Origin: Piliocolobus tephrosceles
Taxonomy: Eukaryota > Chordata > Mammalia > Primates > Cercopithecidae
Assembly (NCBI RefSeq): GCF_002776525.5
Contig: NC_045441.1
Coordinates: 105,326,744-105,390,743 of the forward strand
Length of the DNA: 64,000 nt
Direction of reading: 5' to 3'
In this document: piece after piece, positions 22,745-34,272 of the stretch
How the letters are laid out: each line of letters starts with the position of its first letter
How positions within the stretch are numbered: the stretch's first letter is position 1
The notes under the pieces: generated by a model
The model's database searches: none
The model's input: the letters and a program-made list of their open reading frames with translations, nothing else
Told to the model about the DNA's origin: nothing
Position numbers and translations under genes: made by a program

Positions 22745-23490
22745 CTGATAGCATCTGTATACAGCTGACTTCTACATTTTTAATTCAAGCCCAAACCTCT
22801 CCTCTGAACTATGAATCCATGTAATTTCACTGCTTATTCAACATCTCTACTTGATTATCTCCTAAGGCCCTAGGATGCAGCAGTGAACAAAACAGGCAAA
22901 AAGTGTCCTTGGAGAACTTATATTCTAGGTATTTACTCAGTATGTCCCAAACTCAATTCATATTCCTTAAATATGCCCTATCTACTCAGTTGCTCTGCCT
23001 GGAAACCACGTCTTCTTAGCTTTACCTCTAAGGTGTTTTTCTTATTATTTGGTCCCAACACAATAATACAAGAAATCCATCATTTCTCTCCTGAACTTCT
23101 ATAAAAGGCTTCTAATTGGCCTCCCTCCATGTTCTCCTCCAATCTAAACCAAAATGATTACTTATTTCATTCTTCAAGAGTGATCCTTTAAAAATGCAAA
23201 TCTGATTATGACTAGGTTAAACCCTGCTTAAAAATTCTTCAAATGCAACTTGAATAACATTCAGAGGCTATTAGACCTGGCACAGTCTCACTCCTGCCTA
23301 CCTCCCCAGCTCTCCTCTTTTGCTTAACTCTGAGTTCCAGCCACAGTGACATTCAGTGTGCTCTTAACTAAGCCAAAATTATTCTCATCTAGTGACACTT
23401 CTTCCATTGAACCAACTCCAAATCATTTTCGGATCTCAGCTTGAATATCTTTTTCTTGCCTGCAATTTTTTGCCAGGTTATACTGAGTCC
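22745..23490 (+). mobile_element. L2 LINE fragment, sense
   Basis: ATTCAACATCTCTACTTGATTATCTCC, CCAAACTCAATTCATATTCC, GAGTGATCCTTTAAAAATGCAAATCTGATTATG, and CCTGGCACAGTCTCACTCCTGCCTACC follow the order of the L2 3' region on the plus strand. A 60-bp piece at about 22870-22930 looks foreign to L2. Heavily diverged. Confidence 0.7.
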
Positions 23491-23514
23491 CTTTATGCAT
23501 ACATTTCCCCATAC

Positions 23515-23572
23515 CTGCATACATACATATACACACACACGCTGTCTCTTTCTCTCTCTCTCTCTCACACTT
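23515..23572. repeat. (CATA)/(CA) and (TC)n microsatellite
   Basis: TGCATACATACATATACACACACACGC followed by CTGTCTCTTTCTCTCTCTCTCTCTC. The two dinucleotide runs are adjacent. Confidence 0.9.
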
Positions 23573-24950
23573 TTTTCTTATGCTTTCTAACATGTTAATT
23601 AAGTAATTACCATGTTATTTAATTAATGTGTGATCTGCTTAATATCTGTTTTCACCATTGGGGAGGGAACTATATTTATCTCCATCACCACAGAATATCC
23701 AGTGAAATAGTAGAATATCACAATGAAAATCGTAGACACTCAATGAATACGTGTTATAGTTGAATATAAATATGTGTTATAGTTGTTGAATATTGGGAAA
23801 GGTTATAACTCCTTCAAGTAAGCCAGTATTACGCTAACAAGAGATTAAAAGTCATTATTAAGGGCTACATGAATGTTAATAAGAGTGACAGGAACAAAGA
23901 GACATAGCAGCTCCAACCTGGCAACAGTGATGGTAGAAATGTCATCAAAGATGAAAAGTGACTTTCGTTTGTATAAAATGAAGCAGCAGACACTCATGAT
24001 TGTAAGTAGGATTTCCGGTGATTTGTCCTGCACTGAAAGCCTTTGGATCTATGATTTCCCTATAGACAGGTATTCAGATGTGGCTGAGTAGAGTCGTATA
24101 GAGGGTAGCACGAAATGCTACGCTGGAATGGGCAGAAACCCAGGTGACTAGTAAACACAGAAAGAAAATCCTACATAGTGCGTATGCAGGTAGATTCTTG
24201 TGATGACTTTTAAATCTGGTTTAGGATGCACATGCATACATAGATAATGAACTGAAAAGCTTTAAGGTTGGGGATGGTGACCTGCACAGGCAGAACGTGA
24301 ATGTCTTTTGCACAGAACTCCTGTTGACTTCAGATTTCAAGAGAACAGAGTAGCCCCCTCCAAAAAATGTGTAGTAATGATTTCATAATGGACATATTAT
24401 GCCTCAAGGTTTGGAACCTTCTAAATTATGCAAAAATCCTCTGAAAGATTTATTTTTCAACCTTGAAGGACTGGGTTTATTTTGTTTGGGGAAGAAAAAA
24501 TGTCTCTGTATTTCTGAGGCTTGTTCTTGAATAAAAATAAACCAAGATAAGTAGGTGTGTGCATATATATACACACACACATATATTACGTGTATATATA
24601 TATATGGATATATGGCATATGTTTCTTGTATTTTCATCCCAAAATGTTGAGTACAACATTCAGACTCTGCTTAATGCCAAATATTGCATCAATGCACCAC
24701 GGAAGTACTACTGTTGTTGAGCTGCTAGGTCAACATTGAAATTATCTGTGAAATTTTAAGTTGCTTTTAGTAATAAATTGCTTTTTTTCAAAGATGCTTT
24801 GACCATAATGTACTATCACCTTTTCTCACAAACTATGATAAGGGAGTCTGAATAGACTTCCAGTTTCTTATTCCTATGAAAGACCTTGAATAAAGATGTG
24901 TTTCTTTTTATTTTTTGTCTGGTCATGGTTAACAATATACGGAACTACTT
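23573..24950. other. Unique stretch with a TA/CA microsatellite
   Basis: Mostly unrecognised single-copy sequence. (CA)/(TA) alternations lie at 24565-24612. No supported gene. Confidence 0.45.
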
Positions 24951-24959
24951 TTTAAAAGA

Positions 24960-25990
24960 TAATTCCCAGCCACTCTGGAAAACAGTTTGGCAATTTCTTC
25001 AAGTAAACATGTAGCTACCATACAATCCAGCAGTTGCACTCTTGGGCGTTTATCCCAGAGAAATGACAACTTAGGTTCACATAACATACGCAAATGTTCA
25101 TAGAAGCTTTATTTGTAACTGCCAAAGACTGGAAACAACCTAAATGTTCTTCACTGGGTTCATGGTTAACAAATCGGTATGTGTGGTATGTACCATGTAT
25201 ATTAGTCAGGGTTCTCTAGAGGGACAGAACTAATGGATGTATGTATATGAAAGGAAGTTTATTATTAAGGAGAATTGACTCACACAATCACAAGGTAAAA
25301 TCCCACAAGAGGCCATCTGCAAGTTGGGGAGCAAGGAAGCCCAAAACCTCAAAAATAGGGAAGCTAACAGTGTAGCCTTCAGTCTGTGGCCAAAGGCCTG
25401 AGAGACCTTGGCAAACCACTGGTTTAAGTCCAAAAGTCCGAAAGCTGAAGAACTTGGAGTTAGGGGCATGTTCGAGGGCAGGAAGCATCCAGCAGTGAAT
25501 GAAGGCCAGAAGACTCGGCAAGTCTGCTTTATTCTGGCAGTTGATCAGATGGTGCCCACGCACATTGAGGGTGGGTGGGCCTCTCCCAGTCCACTGACTC
25601 AAATGTTAATCTCCTTTGGCAACACCCTCACAGACATACCCAGGAACAACACTTTGCATCCTTCAATCCAATCAAATTGACACTTAATATTAACCATCAC
25701 ACCATGGATTGCTACTCAGTAATAAAACAAAGTGGATAATTATGCAGGCAACAATTTGGATGAGCCTCCAGGGAATTATGCTGAGTGGGGAAAAAAAGTC
25801 AATCCAGAAAGACTGAAGACTATATGACTCCATCATACAAGATTTCTGAAATGACAAAATTATTAAAAACAGAGCTGGTTGCCATGGGTTGGGAGTGGGA
25901 GGTGGTAGGTGAAGTGGGGTAGAGTTGAGTGTGGTTATAAAAGGACAACACAGGGATCCTTGTTGTGATGAAAATATTCTGTATATTTGT
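24960..25990 (+). mobile_element. L1M 3' end, sense, split by an LTR
   Basis: Left part: CAGCCACTCTGGAAAACAGTTTGGC, TTTATCCCAGAGAAATGA, AACTGCCAAAGACTGGAAACAACC. Right part, after the LTR: GATTGCTACTCAGTAATAAAAC, ATTATGCTGAGTGGGG, and 3' UTR GGTTGCCATGGGTTGGGAG. The two halves are contiguous in L1 once the LTR and one target copy are removed. Confidence 0.88.
25198..25701 (-). mobile_element. ERVL/MLT2-like LTR, antisense
   Basis: A 504-bp insertion in L1M. On the minus strand it begins TGTGATGGTTAATATTAAGTG and ends CTGACTAATATA, the general form of ERVL-class LTRs. It is flanked by a perfect 5-bp repeat CCATG (25193-25197 and 25702-25706), the length ERVL integrases produce. The exact family is not named. 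Confidence 0.8.
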
Positions 25991-27709
25991 TATCCATTCA
26001 CTAGCTGATAGATATTTGAATTGTTTCCAATTGTGGCTACTATGAATACTACTACTATGCATACTCATGTACAGGTCTTTATATGGACATGTTTTCATTT
26101 TCTTTGTCAGGTCTCTAGGAGTGAAATTGCTAGTTAATAGTAAGTTAACTATGATAATATAATATTAACTTATTAATAATAATGTTTAACTTTTGAAGTC
26201 ATTGCCAAAATGTTTCCCAAAGTGACTGTACCATTTTACACTCTCATGACCAATGCATGAAGGTTCCAGAAACTTCACATGCTTCAAAATTACCAACATT
26301 CGGTATTGTCTTTTTCTTTATGCCCATTTTGATGGGTGTGGAATGATATCTCACTGTAGTTTTAATTTGCATTTCTCTAATTACTAATGATATTGAGCAT
26401 CTTTTCATATGCTTATTAGCCATTCATAAATGTTTATAGTGAAATGTCTGATCAAGCCCATTGCCCATTTTTTAAATTGGGTTACTTATGTTCTTATGAT
26501 TGAGTTTTAAGAGTTATTTACATATTCTGGATATAAAAAATCTCTTTATCAAATAAATGATTTGCAAATGTTTTTTTCTTAGTCTATGGCTTATTCTGTT
26601 TCCTTAATGATGCTTTTTAAGGAGCAAATGTTTTTAATTTTGAAAGTCTAATTTACCAACTTTTTATTTAAATTGAACATGCTTGTGGTGTCATATTTAA
26701 GAAATCTTTTCTAACCCAATGTCGCAGAGATTTTTTCATGTTTTCTAGAAGTCTTATAGTTTTAGCTCTGACATTTAGGTCTATAATCCATTTTTGATTT
26801 TTTTTTCTTTATACTGTGAAATAATAATCTAAGTTCTATTTTTTTTTTTTTGCATATGGATAGCCAATTGTCTTAGAATCATTTGCATAAAAGATTTTTC
26901 TTTTCCCCATTGAATTGCTTGACAAAACCATTGTCAAAACTCAGTTCACCATAAATGTAAAGATTTATTTCTAGAGTCTCTCTTCTGTTATATTGATCTA
27001 TATGTCTATTCTTATGCCAATACTATACTGTTTTGATTACTGTCGCTTTATGGTAAGTTTAAAAATAAAAAAGTGGAAGGTCTCCACTTTTGTTCTTCAA
27101 ATTGTTTTGGCTATTCTAGGTTATTTGTATTTTCATATGGAGTTTAGGATTGATATATTCATTTCTATAAAAACCTTGCTGAGATTTTAATCAGGATGAC
27201 ATTGACTCTAGATAAATTTGGGAAGAATTACTATCTTAATGATATTGAGTCTTCCAATCTATGAACAAGTTATGTCTTTCCATTTATTGAGGTCTTCTTT
27301 AGTTCCTTTTAGCAATGCTATTATGAGGGAAATTATCTTAATTTTGTTTTCAGATTGTTAATTGCTAGTATATAAAAATACAATTGATTTTTATGTATTC
27401 ATATTATGTCTTTAAAGCTTGCTAACCCTATTTATTAGTTTTAGTAGCTTTTTTTAGATTCTTTAGGATTTTCTACATGTCATCTGCAAATAAAACAGTT
27501 TTATGTCTTCCTTTGTAATCTGCATAATCTGCATAACTAATTTCTCTTCTTGCCTTATTGTGATGACTAAACTTCTGGTACAATGTTGATAGAAGTGGCA
27601 AGAGTGGACATCTTTGCCTCTTTCCCAGTTTCAGGAACAAAGCTTCTATTCTTTCACCAGTATTATGTTAGCTGTATGAGTTTCTTCTCTACTGTTTGTT
27701 GTGTAGTAT

Positions 27710-28320
27710 AAAGCCTAAAATTAAGGCTCAGAATTACATGCTGCCTTGACATTTGGTAAAATCGGGAGGTCCTCAAATGGCCTACCAGCAAGTTCCCCAC
27801 TCTGCTCTGTTCCCATGGCTAAGATCACATAGTTAATTCCCTTTGTCAAACAGATCAGGTGCAGTTCCTGCTTATCTCTGAGTAGTGGGTTTCAGTTCCC
27901 TGCTAGCCCATGGAATTATTCAAACAAGCCAATCACATCCTCCCATCCTCCCACAGGTGCAGTTCCTGCTTATCTCTGAGAAGTGGGTTTCAGTTCCCTG
28001 CTAGCCCATGGAATTATTCAAACAAGCCAATCACATCCTCCCATAGACACCACAGAACTTCCACAGACGGGGGTCAGCTGACACTCTTGATATTACAAAG
28101 CCTGCCTTGCATAGTCCCCTGATGTTCAATTTCCCAGTGCAACCCCCAAGTGGCCCCACATGGCATGTGGTGTCCTCCTCCCCTAAGCTGTGAGTATATG
28201 TGACTGCTGTTGATCTCATCTGTCCAGTGTCAGGTATTGTGTGTCTAGTTATCCCTAGAATCCTAAGACAAGAATGCCTTCCTCACCAGTGGGGTAAATA
28301 GGAGAAAACAAAAACATTTT
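27710..28320 (+). mobile_element. LTR-like insertion, family unknown
   Basis: About 600 bp of higher G+C sequence interrupts L1 text that continues on both sides. It has CCAATCACATCCTCCC (CCAAT-box-like) and no coding frame, consistent with an ERV1-type LTR, and an internal tandem duplication. I could not fix the exact ends or a target duplication, so the LTR call is an inference. Confidence 0.5.
27855..28042. repeat. ~98-bp tandem duplication in the LTR-like insert
   Basis: The unit starting AGGTGCAGTTCCTGCTTATC, with CCCTGCTAGCCCATGGAATT, occurs at about 27857 and again at about 27955. The two copies differ at very few positions (GAGTAGTGGG versus GAGAAGTGGG). Confidence 0.9.
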
Positions 28321-30255
28321 GTAGACTCCCTTTATGAGGCTGAGAAGTATACATCTAGTTGTAGTTTGTTTTTAATCATGAATTGATGTTAGGCTTTGTT
28401 AAACAGCTTTTCTAAAAAAATCTGAGATAATCATGTCATTTTTGGATCTAATCTATGAATATGTATTAATTTATTTTCATTTGTTAACCAAGTGTGCATT
28501 CCTGGGATAAATCCCACTTATTGATGGTATATAATTCTTTTCATATGTTGCTGGATTCAATTTCTAACATTTTTTCTGGATTTTTGTGTCCATGTTTATT
28601 TTGGTCTGTTTTCTCTTTACTAGTGAAGTCTTTATCTGGCTTTAGTATCAAAATATAAATAACCTCTTAGAACGAGTTGGGGACTTTTCCTTGGTCATTT
28701 TTATTTCTTCTGTTTGTTTCGGTTGAATTTGCTCTGTCTGTTTTTCTTAAGGTGAAGCTTAGGTTATTGATTCAAGATTCTCTTTTTTCAAGTAGTTTTT
28801 TCTAAAGCTATATATTTTGAGCACTGCATTAGCTACAACTTATATCTTTTGTAATGTTGTGTTTTTGTTTTCATTCAGGTCAAAAAAATTTCTAATTTAC
28901 CTTGTGATTTCTTCTTAGTCCTTATGGGTTATTCATAACTGTGTTTTTTAATTTTCAAATATTTAGAGATTTCTCAAATTTATCTCTATTAATTGTTCAT
29001 TAAATTCCATTATGGTCAAATAACATACTTCGAATGATTGTTTTATGGCTTGCCATATGGACTATCCTGGAGAATGTTCCATGTGTACTTGAGATAAACA
29101 TTCATTTCTCTATTGGGTGGAATGTAGGTAGTTATATGCATCTTACCATATTATATACCAGTTAGGTTCGATGGACTTAGTGTTGTTCAATTCTTCTATA
29201 TCCTTTTTGATTTTATGCCTGTTAGTTCTACCTAGTATTAAAAGTACAGTATGGAAGTTTCTAATTATAGTTTTAAATAGTCTCTTTCACCTTTGAATTT
29301 TGTTTTAACTTCTTCTGATATGAGGCTCTTTGGTGATTGTAAGTTAAAATTTGTTTTATTTTAATAAAATTGACTCATTATTAAATGTTCCTTTTTATTT
29401 CTAATAGTGTCATTTTATCTTAATATAGCCACTCCAACTACATTAGTATCCTTTTATTTGCATCCAGTTGTGTCTTGGATTCTGTATTGTCTCTTTTGAT
29501 AGCATGTAGTTGTAGTTGAATACTGCTATTTAAATCTGGTCTGAAAATCTCTGCCTTTCAATTAGACTGTTAGCGCACTTACTGCAATTATTTATTTCAC
29601 TGGATATGTGACTGCCATTTTGTTGTTGTTTAGATATGTCATGTATTTTTCTATCCATTCCTCTTTTATGGCGTGAAAAAATACTTTTAGTGTATAATTT
29701 TAATTCCTCTTGAAAATTCTTAAGTATGCTTGAGTTATTTTCTTGGCAATTCTGCTAAGGATTACTATATACCTCATAATTTATAATTGTCTATTTCAGG
29801 TTAATACAGACTTAATTACAGTAAAATATAACTTTTCTCTAATATAGCTTTATGCTATTATTGTCATATTATAACAATTTATAATATAAACCCAACAATA
29901 TAGGGTTGTAATTACTGCTTTATATAACCTTACGTCTCTTAAAGCAATTAAAAGAAGAAATTAGAATATGTATACATTTTTTATACTTATCCTCATATTT
30001 ACCATTTCATTTCATTCTGTGGATTCAAGTGACCATCCTGTGTTATTTCCTCTTGGTATGAAGACTTTCTTTAGTGTTTCTTTAGTATCTCTTGTTAGGC
30101 AGATCTATGATCTATGAGCTCTCAAACTTTGCTGGGTATAAAATTATTGGTTGACAGTTGTTTCTTTTTTTTTTTAAACTTCAACCTACTCACATCAGAC
30201 AGTTTTTTTTTTTTAATTCCAGCACTTTGCATGTTTTTCTGCTCTCCACTGTGAA

Positions 30256-30454
30256 GACAATCCTAAAGAGATATAACTTCTACCTTCTTTTTGAACTCAA
30301 AATCCAAGTCTTTCCTGCTTCATAATCTTGGCTCTTTTATTGTCCTATAGTTGGTTCTCTTGGCCCTATGTTTCCTATTAGTCCTGAAAACCCTTGAGCC
30401 TCGGTAATTGTGCCTTCCCATTACTAATGGATTAATCTCTGGAAGAAAAGGTGA
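30256..30454. other. Short unique stretch between L1 elements
   Basis: About 200 bp with no repeat identity I recognise, separating two antisense L1 elements. Confidence 0.5.
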
Positions 30455-31663
30455 ACTTTAATTTAATTTTATTTTTTTAATTCACACAATAGTTGTACAT
30501 ATTTATGGGGGTACATAGTAATGTTTCGATATATACAATGTATAGTGATCAGAGCACAGTAATTAGCATATCCATCTCAAACTTTTATCATTTCTTGGTG
30601 GTGAGAATATTCAATATCCTCCTTTTAGCTGTTTGAAACTATACAATACATTATGTCTAACAATCGTCATCCTACAGTGGTATAGAACACTAGAATTTGT
30701 TCCTCTTATCTAGTTATAATTTTGTACCCTTTAACAAATCTCTCCCTATCCCTTATTTCTCTCTACCTTTCCTATCCTCTATTATACTCTGTTCTACTTT
30801 TTACTTCTATGAGATCAAGGTGGTTTTTTTTTTTTCATCTTCCACAAATGAATGGAGGACATGCAGTGTTTAACTTCCTGTGCCTGGCTTATTTCACTTA
30901 ACACAATGTCCTCCAGTTTTATTCATGTTGCTGAAAATGACAGGATCTCATTATTTTTTGTGGCTGAATAGTATTTCATTGTGTACATATACCACATTTT
31001 CTTTATGCATTCATTCATTGATGAGCACTTAGGATGATTCCGTATCTTTGTGGTATGAGAAAAGATTTTATGAATAAGACCTCAAAGGCACAGCCAACCA
31101 AAAGCAAAAATAAATGGGATTATATAATACTAAAAAGCTTTTGCACAGCAAAGGAATCAATCAACAGAGTTAAAAGACAGCCTATAGGATGGGAGAAAGT
31201 ACTTGCAAACTATTAATCTGACAGGGGATTAATATCTAGGATGAACAAGGAACTCAAAATCTCATGAGAAAAAAATCAAATTCAAAAATGGGCAAATAAT
31301 CTGAACAGATATTTCTCAAAAGAAGACACACTTATAGCCAACAATTATATGAAAAAATGTTCAGTATCACCAATCATCAGGGGAATGCAAATCAAAGCCA
31401 CAATGTGATATCATCTCACCCCAGTTAGTATGGCTATGACCAAAAAGACTAAAACCAAATGCTAACAGGGATACAGAGGAAAGGGAACTCTTACACATTG
31501 TTGGTGGAAATGTAAAATACTACAGCCACTATGGAGAACAGTATGGAGATTTCTCGAAAACTAAAAATAGAACTGCTGTAAAATCCTGCAATCCCACTAC
31601 TGAATATTTACCCAAGGGGCAGGAAATAAGTATATCAAAGAGAAACTTGTACCCCAATGTTGG
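30455..31663 (-). mobile_element. Twin-primed (5'-inverted) L1 3' end
   Basis: 30455-31060 is antisense: 3' UTR (CATATTTATGGGGGTACATAG; ATATACAATGTATAGTGATCAG) then the end of ORF2 (TGTGGCTGAATAGTATTTCATTG). At about 31060 the orientation flips, and 31061-31663 is sense ORF2 just upstream of that point (KSFCTAKESINRVKRQPIGW at 31120-31195, then text to the PAIPLL-like motif). The order matches the twin-priming model: an inverted upstream segment joined to the normal 3' segment. No open frame of note. Confidence 0.8.
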
Positions 31664-32375
31664 TAGATTTGGTTTCCTAGTATTTTGTTGAGGATTTTTC
31701 TGTCTATCTTATTGGCCCATAGTTTTTTCATTTGTGTCTTTATCTGGTTTTGTTATCAGAGTTATGCTGGCTTCATAGAATGATTTAGAAAGAATTCTCT
31801 CTCTTTCAATTTTTTTGGAATAGTTTCAGGAGAACTGGTATATGTTTTTAAAGGTTCAGTAGAATTCAGCTGTGAAGTTATTTTGTTCTGGGATTTTCTT
31901 TGTTGGGAGACTTTTTATTACTGATTCAATCTCATTACTTGTTGTTGGTCTGTTTAGATTTTCTATTTCTTCTTGGTTCAATTTTGGTAAATTGTATGTG
32001 TCCAGGAATTTATCTGTTTTCTTTAGGTTTTCAAAATGACTGGCATAGAGTTGTTCATGGGGGCCGCATAGTCCTTCGTATTTCTGTGGTATCTGTTAAA
32101 TCTTTCTCATTTCTTATTTATTTTTTCTCTTTTTTTCTTAGTCTAGCTAATGGTTTGTCCATTTTTATTTTTAAAAAATTCCACAATAACAATTACAAAT
32201 GGAAAAAATAAGCTTTTTGTTTCATTGATATTTTTTGTGGTTTTTGTTTTGTAGTTTCAACTTCATTTATTTCTGCTCTGCTCTTTCTTTATACTAATTT
32301 TAGGTTTGGTTTGTTTTTGCTTTTCTACTTCCTTGAGATGCATTACTAGATTGTTTATTTAAAATCTTTCTAGTT

Positions 32376-32627
32376 TTTTTTAGATTTGGGTTCATTTTAA
32401 GTTTATTTGTTAAATTATTTGAAGAGATGGGGTTCTCACTATGTTGCCCAGGCTTGTCTTGTACCCCTAGTTTCAAGCAATCCTCTTCTCTTAGTCTACT
32501 GATTGACTGATAGATTGACAGGGTCTTACGTTGTCCGGGATGGTCTTGAACTCTTGGCCTAAAGTGATCCTCCTGTCTCAGCCTCCCAAAATTCTGGAAT
32601 TGAAGATATGGGCAACTGTGCCTGGCC
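32376..32627 (-). mobile_element. Old Alu (AluJ-like) with deletion, antisense
   Basis: Two Alu half-units in antisense (GAGATGGGGTTCTCACTATGTTG and GACAGGGTCTTACGTTGTCC), the first shortened to about 80 bp, ending CAACTGTGCCTGGCC. Target duplication TTTCTAGTTTTT (32367-32378) versus TTTCTAGCTTTT (32629-32640). Confidence 0.85.
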
Positions 32628-34272
32628 TTTTCTAGCTTTTTGATGTAGACATGTATTGCTATAAACATTACTTAATACTGTGTTTGCTGTGTCTTATAGG
32701 TTTTGGTTTGCTGTGTTTCTATCTTTTTCTTCTTTTTTTTTTTTAGTTTATTCTTAACATTTTCCTCATCTATTCCTCATTCAGGAGGATGTTTAATTTT
32801 CTTGTACTTGTATAGTTTCAGATATTTCTCTTGTTAATGATGTCTAGTTTTATTCCATTTTGGTCAGATAAAATACTTGATATAATTTTTATTTTTAAAA
32901 ATATTTTGGGGGCTTATTTCATGTTTTTATATATGGTCAGTCCTGGGCAATCTTCCATATGCTGATGAAAAGAATATATATTCTGCAGCTGTTGGGTGAA
33001 ATGTTCTCTAAATATATGCTAGGTCCATTTGTTTTATGGTATAATTTAAATTTGATGTTTCTTTGTTGATTTTTCTGTGTTGGTAATCTATCCAATGCTG
33101 AGAGTGGGGTGTTGAATTAAGTCCCTGACTATTATTGTATTGCAGTCTATCTCTTTAGATAGAATATTTGCTTTATATATCTGGGTACTCTGGTGTTGGG
33201 TATATATATATTTACAATTGTTACATTTTCTTTCCAAAGTGATCCCTTTATTATATAATGTCTTTGTTTGTCTCTTTACAGCTTTTGACTTAAAGTCTGT
33301 TTGTATTGCTACTCCTGTTCACTTTTGGCTTCTGTTTGCATAAAATATCTTTTCCAACATTTCACTTTCAGTCTGTGTTTACAGTGAAGTGAATTTCTTG
33401 AAGGCAGCATATTCTTGGGTCTTGTTTTTATTAATTCAGTCAGTCAGTCAGTCTATATATTTTAAATGAGGAATTTAATCCATTTACTTTTGAGGTTATT
33501 ATTGATAGATGAGGACTTACTCCTGTTATGTATTGATGTTTTTCTGGTTGTTTTGTATATTTACACCTGGTTTGTTTTGTGTCTTTGTTCTTTACTTCCT
33601 GATTGTTGTTGCAGCTGGGTGATTTTCTGTAGTGATAAGGCTTATTCCTTTCTTTTTCTCCTTTGTGTATTGGCTTTACCAGTGAGTTTTATAGTTTCTC
33701 ATGTTTTCATCATGGTGGTTACCATTTTTTCACTTCCAGATGTAAGACTCCCTTGGGCATTTCTTGTAAGGCTGGTCTAGTGGTAAATTTCCATAATTTT
33801 TGTTTATCTGTGAAAGATTTTATGTCTCCTTCACTTCTAAAGTATAGCTTTGCTGGGTTTAATATTCTTGGCTGACAGATTTTTTTTCCCCCAGAACTTT
33901 GAATCTATCATCCTGTTCTTTGCTGGACTGTAATGTTTTGCTGGAAGTTCACTGTTAGTCTAATGAAGATTCCTTTATATATGAGTTAATGCTTTTCTCC
34001 TGCTGTTTTTAAAATTCATTGTCTTTGATTTTTGACAATTTGATTACAACATGCTTCAGAGAGGACCTGCTTGGGTTAAATCTAATTGGGATTCTTTGAG
34101 CTTTCTGGATCTGGATGACCATCTATCTCCCAAGACTTGAGAAGTTTTCTGCTGTGATTTTATTAAATATGTTTTCCTCTCCTTTGCCCTTCTCTTCTCC
34201 TTGTAGAACACCCATAATATGAATATTTATTCACTTAATGATGTCTCATACATCTGTAGGCTTTCTTCATTT

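Larger units (their letters stand above)
25990..30255 (-). mobile_element. Old L1, antisense, ORF2 3' end back to ORF1
   Basis: Antisense L1 in order: ORF2 C-terminal region (TATCCATTCACTAGCTGATAG; GGTGTGGAATGATATCTCACTG), middle (CTATTCTTATGCCAATACTATACTG), RT core (CTTATTGTGATGACTAAACTTC; ATTCCTGGGATAAATCCCACTT), endonuclease, inter-ORF region (29680-30000) and an ORF1 remnant (TTTGCTGGGTATAAAATTATTGG). The 3' UTR is absent. An LTR-like block interrupts it at about 27710-28320. Old (L1M) with no open frame. Confidence 0.88.

Noticed and set aside
27855..28042. CRISPR-like or other repeat-spacer arrangement
   Set aside because: Two adjacent ~98-bp units without spacers, in vertebrate DNA full of Alu and L1; a plain tandem duplication.
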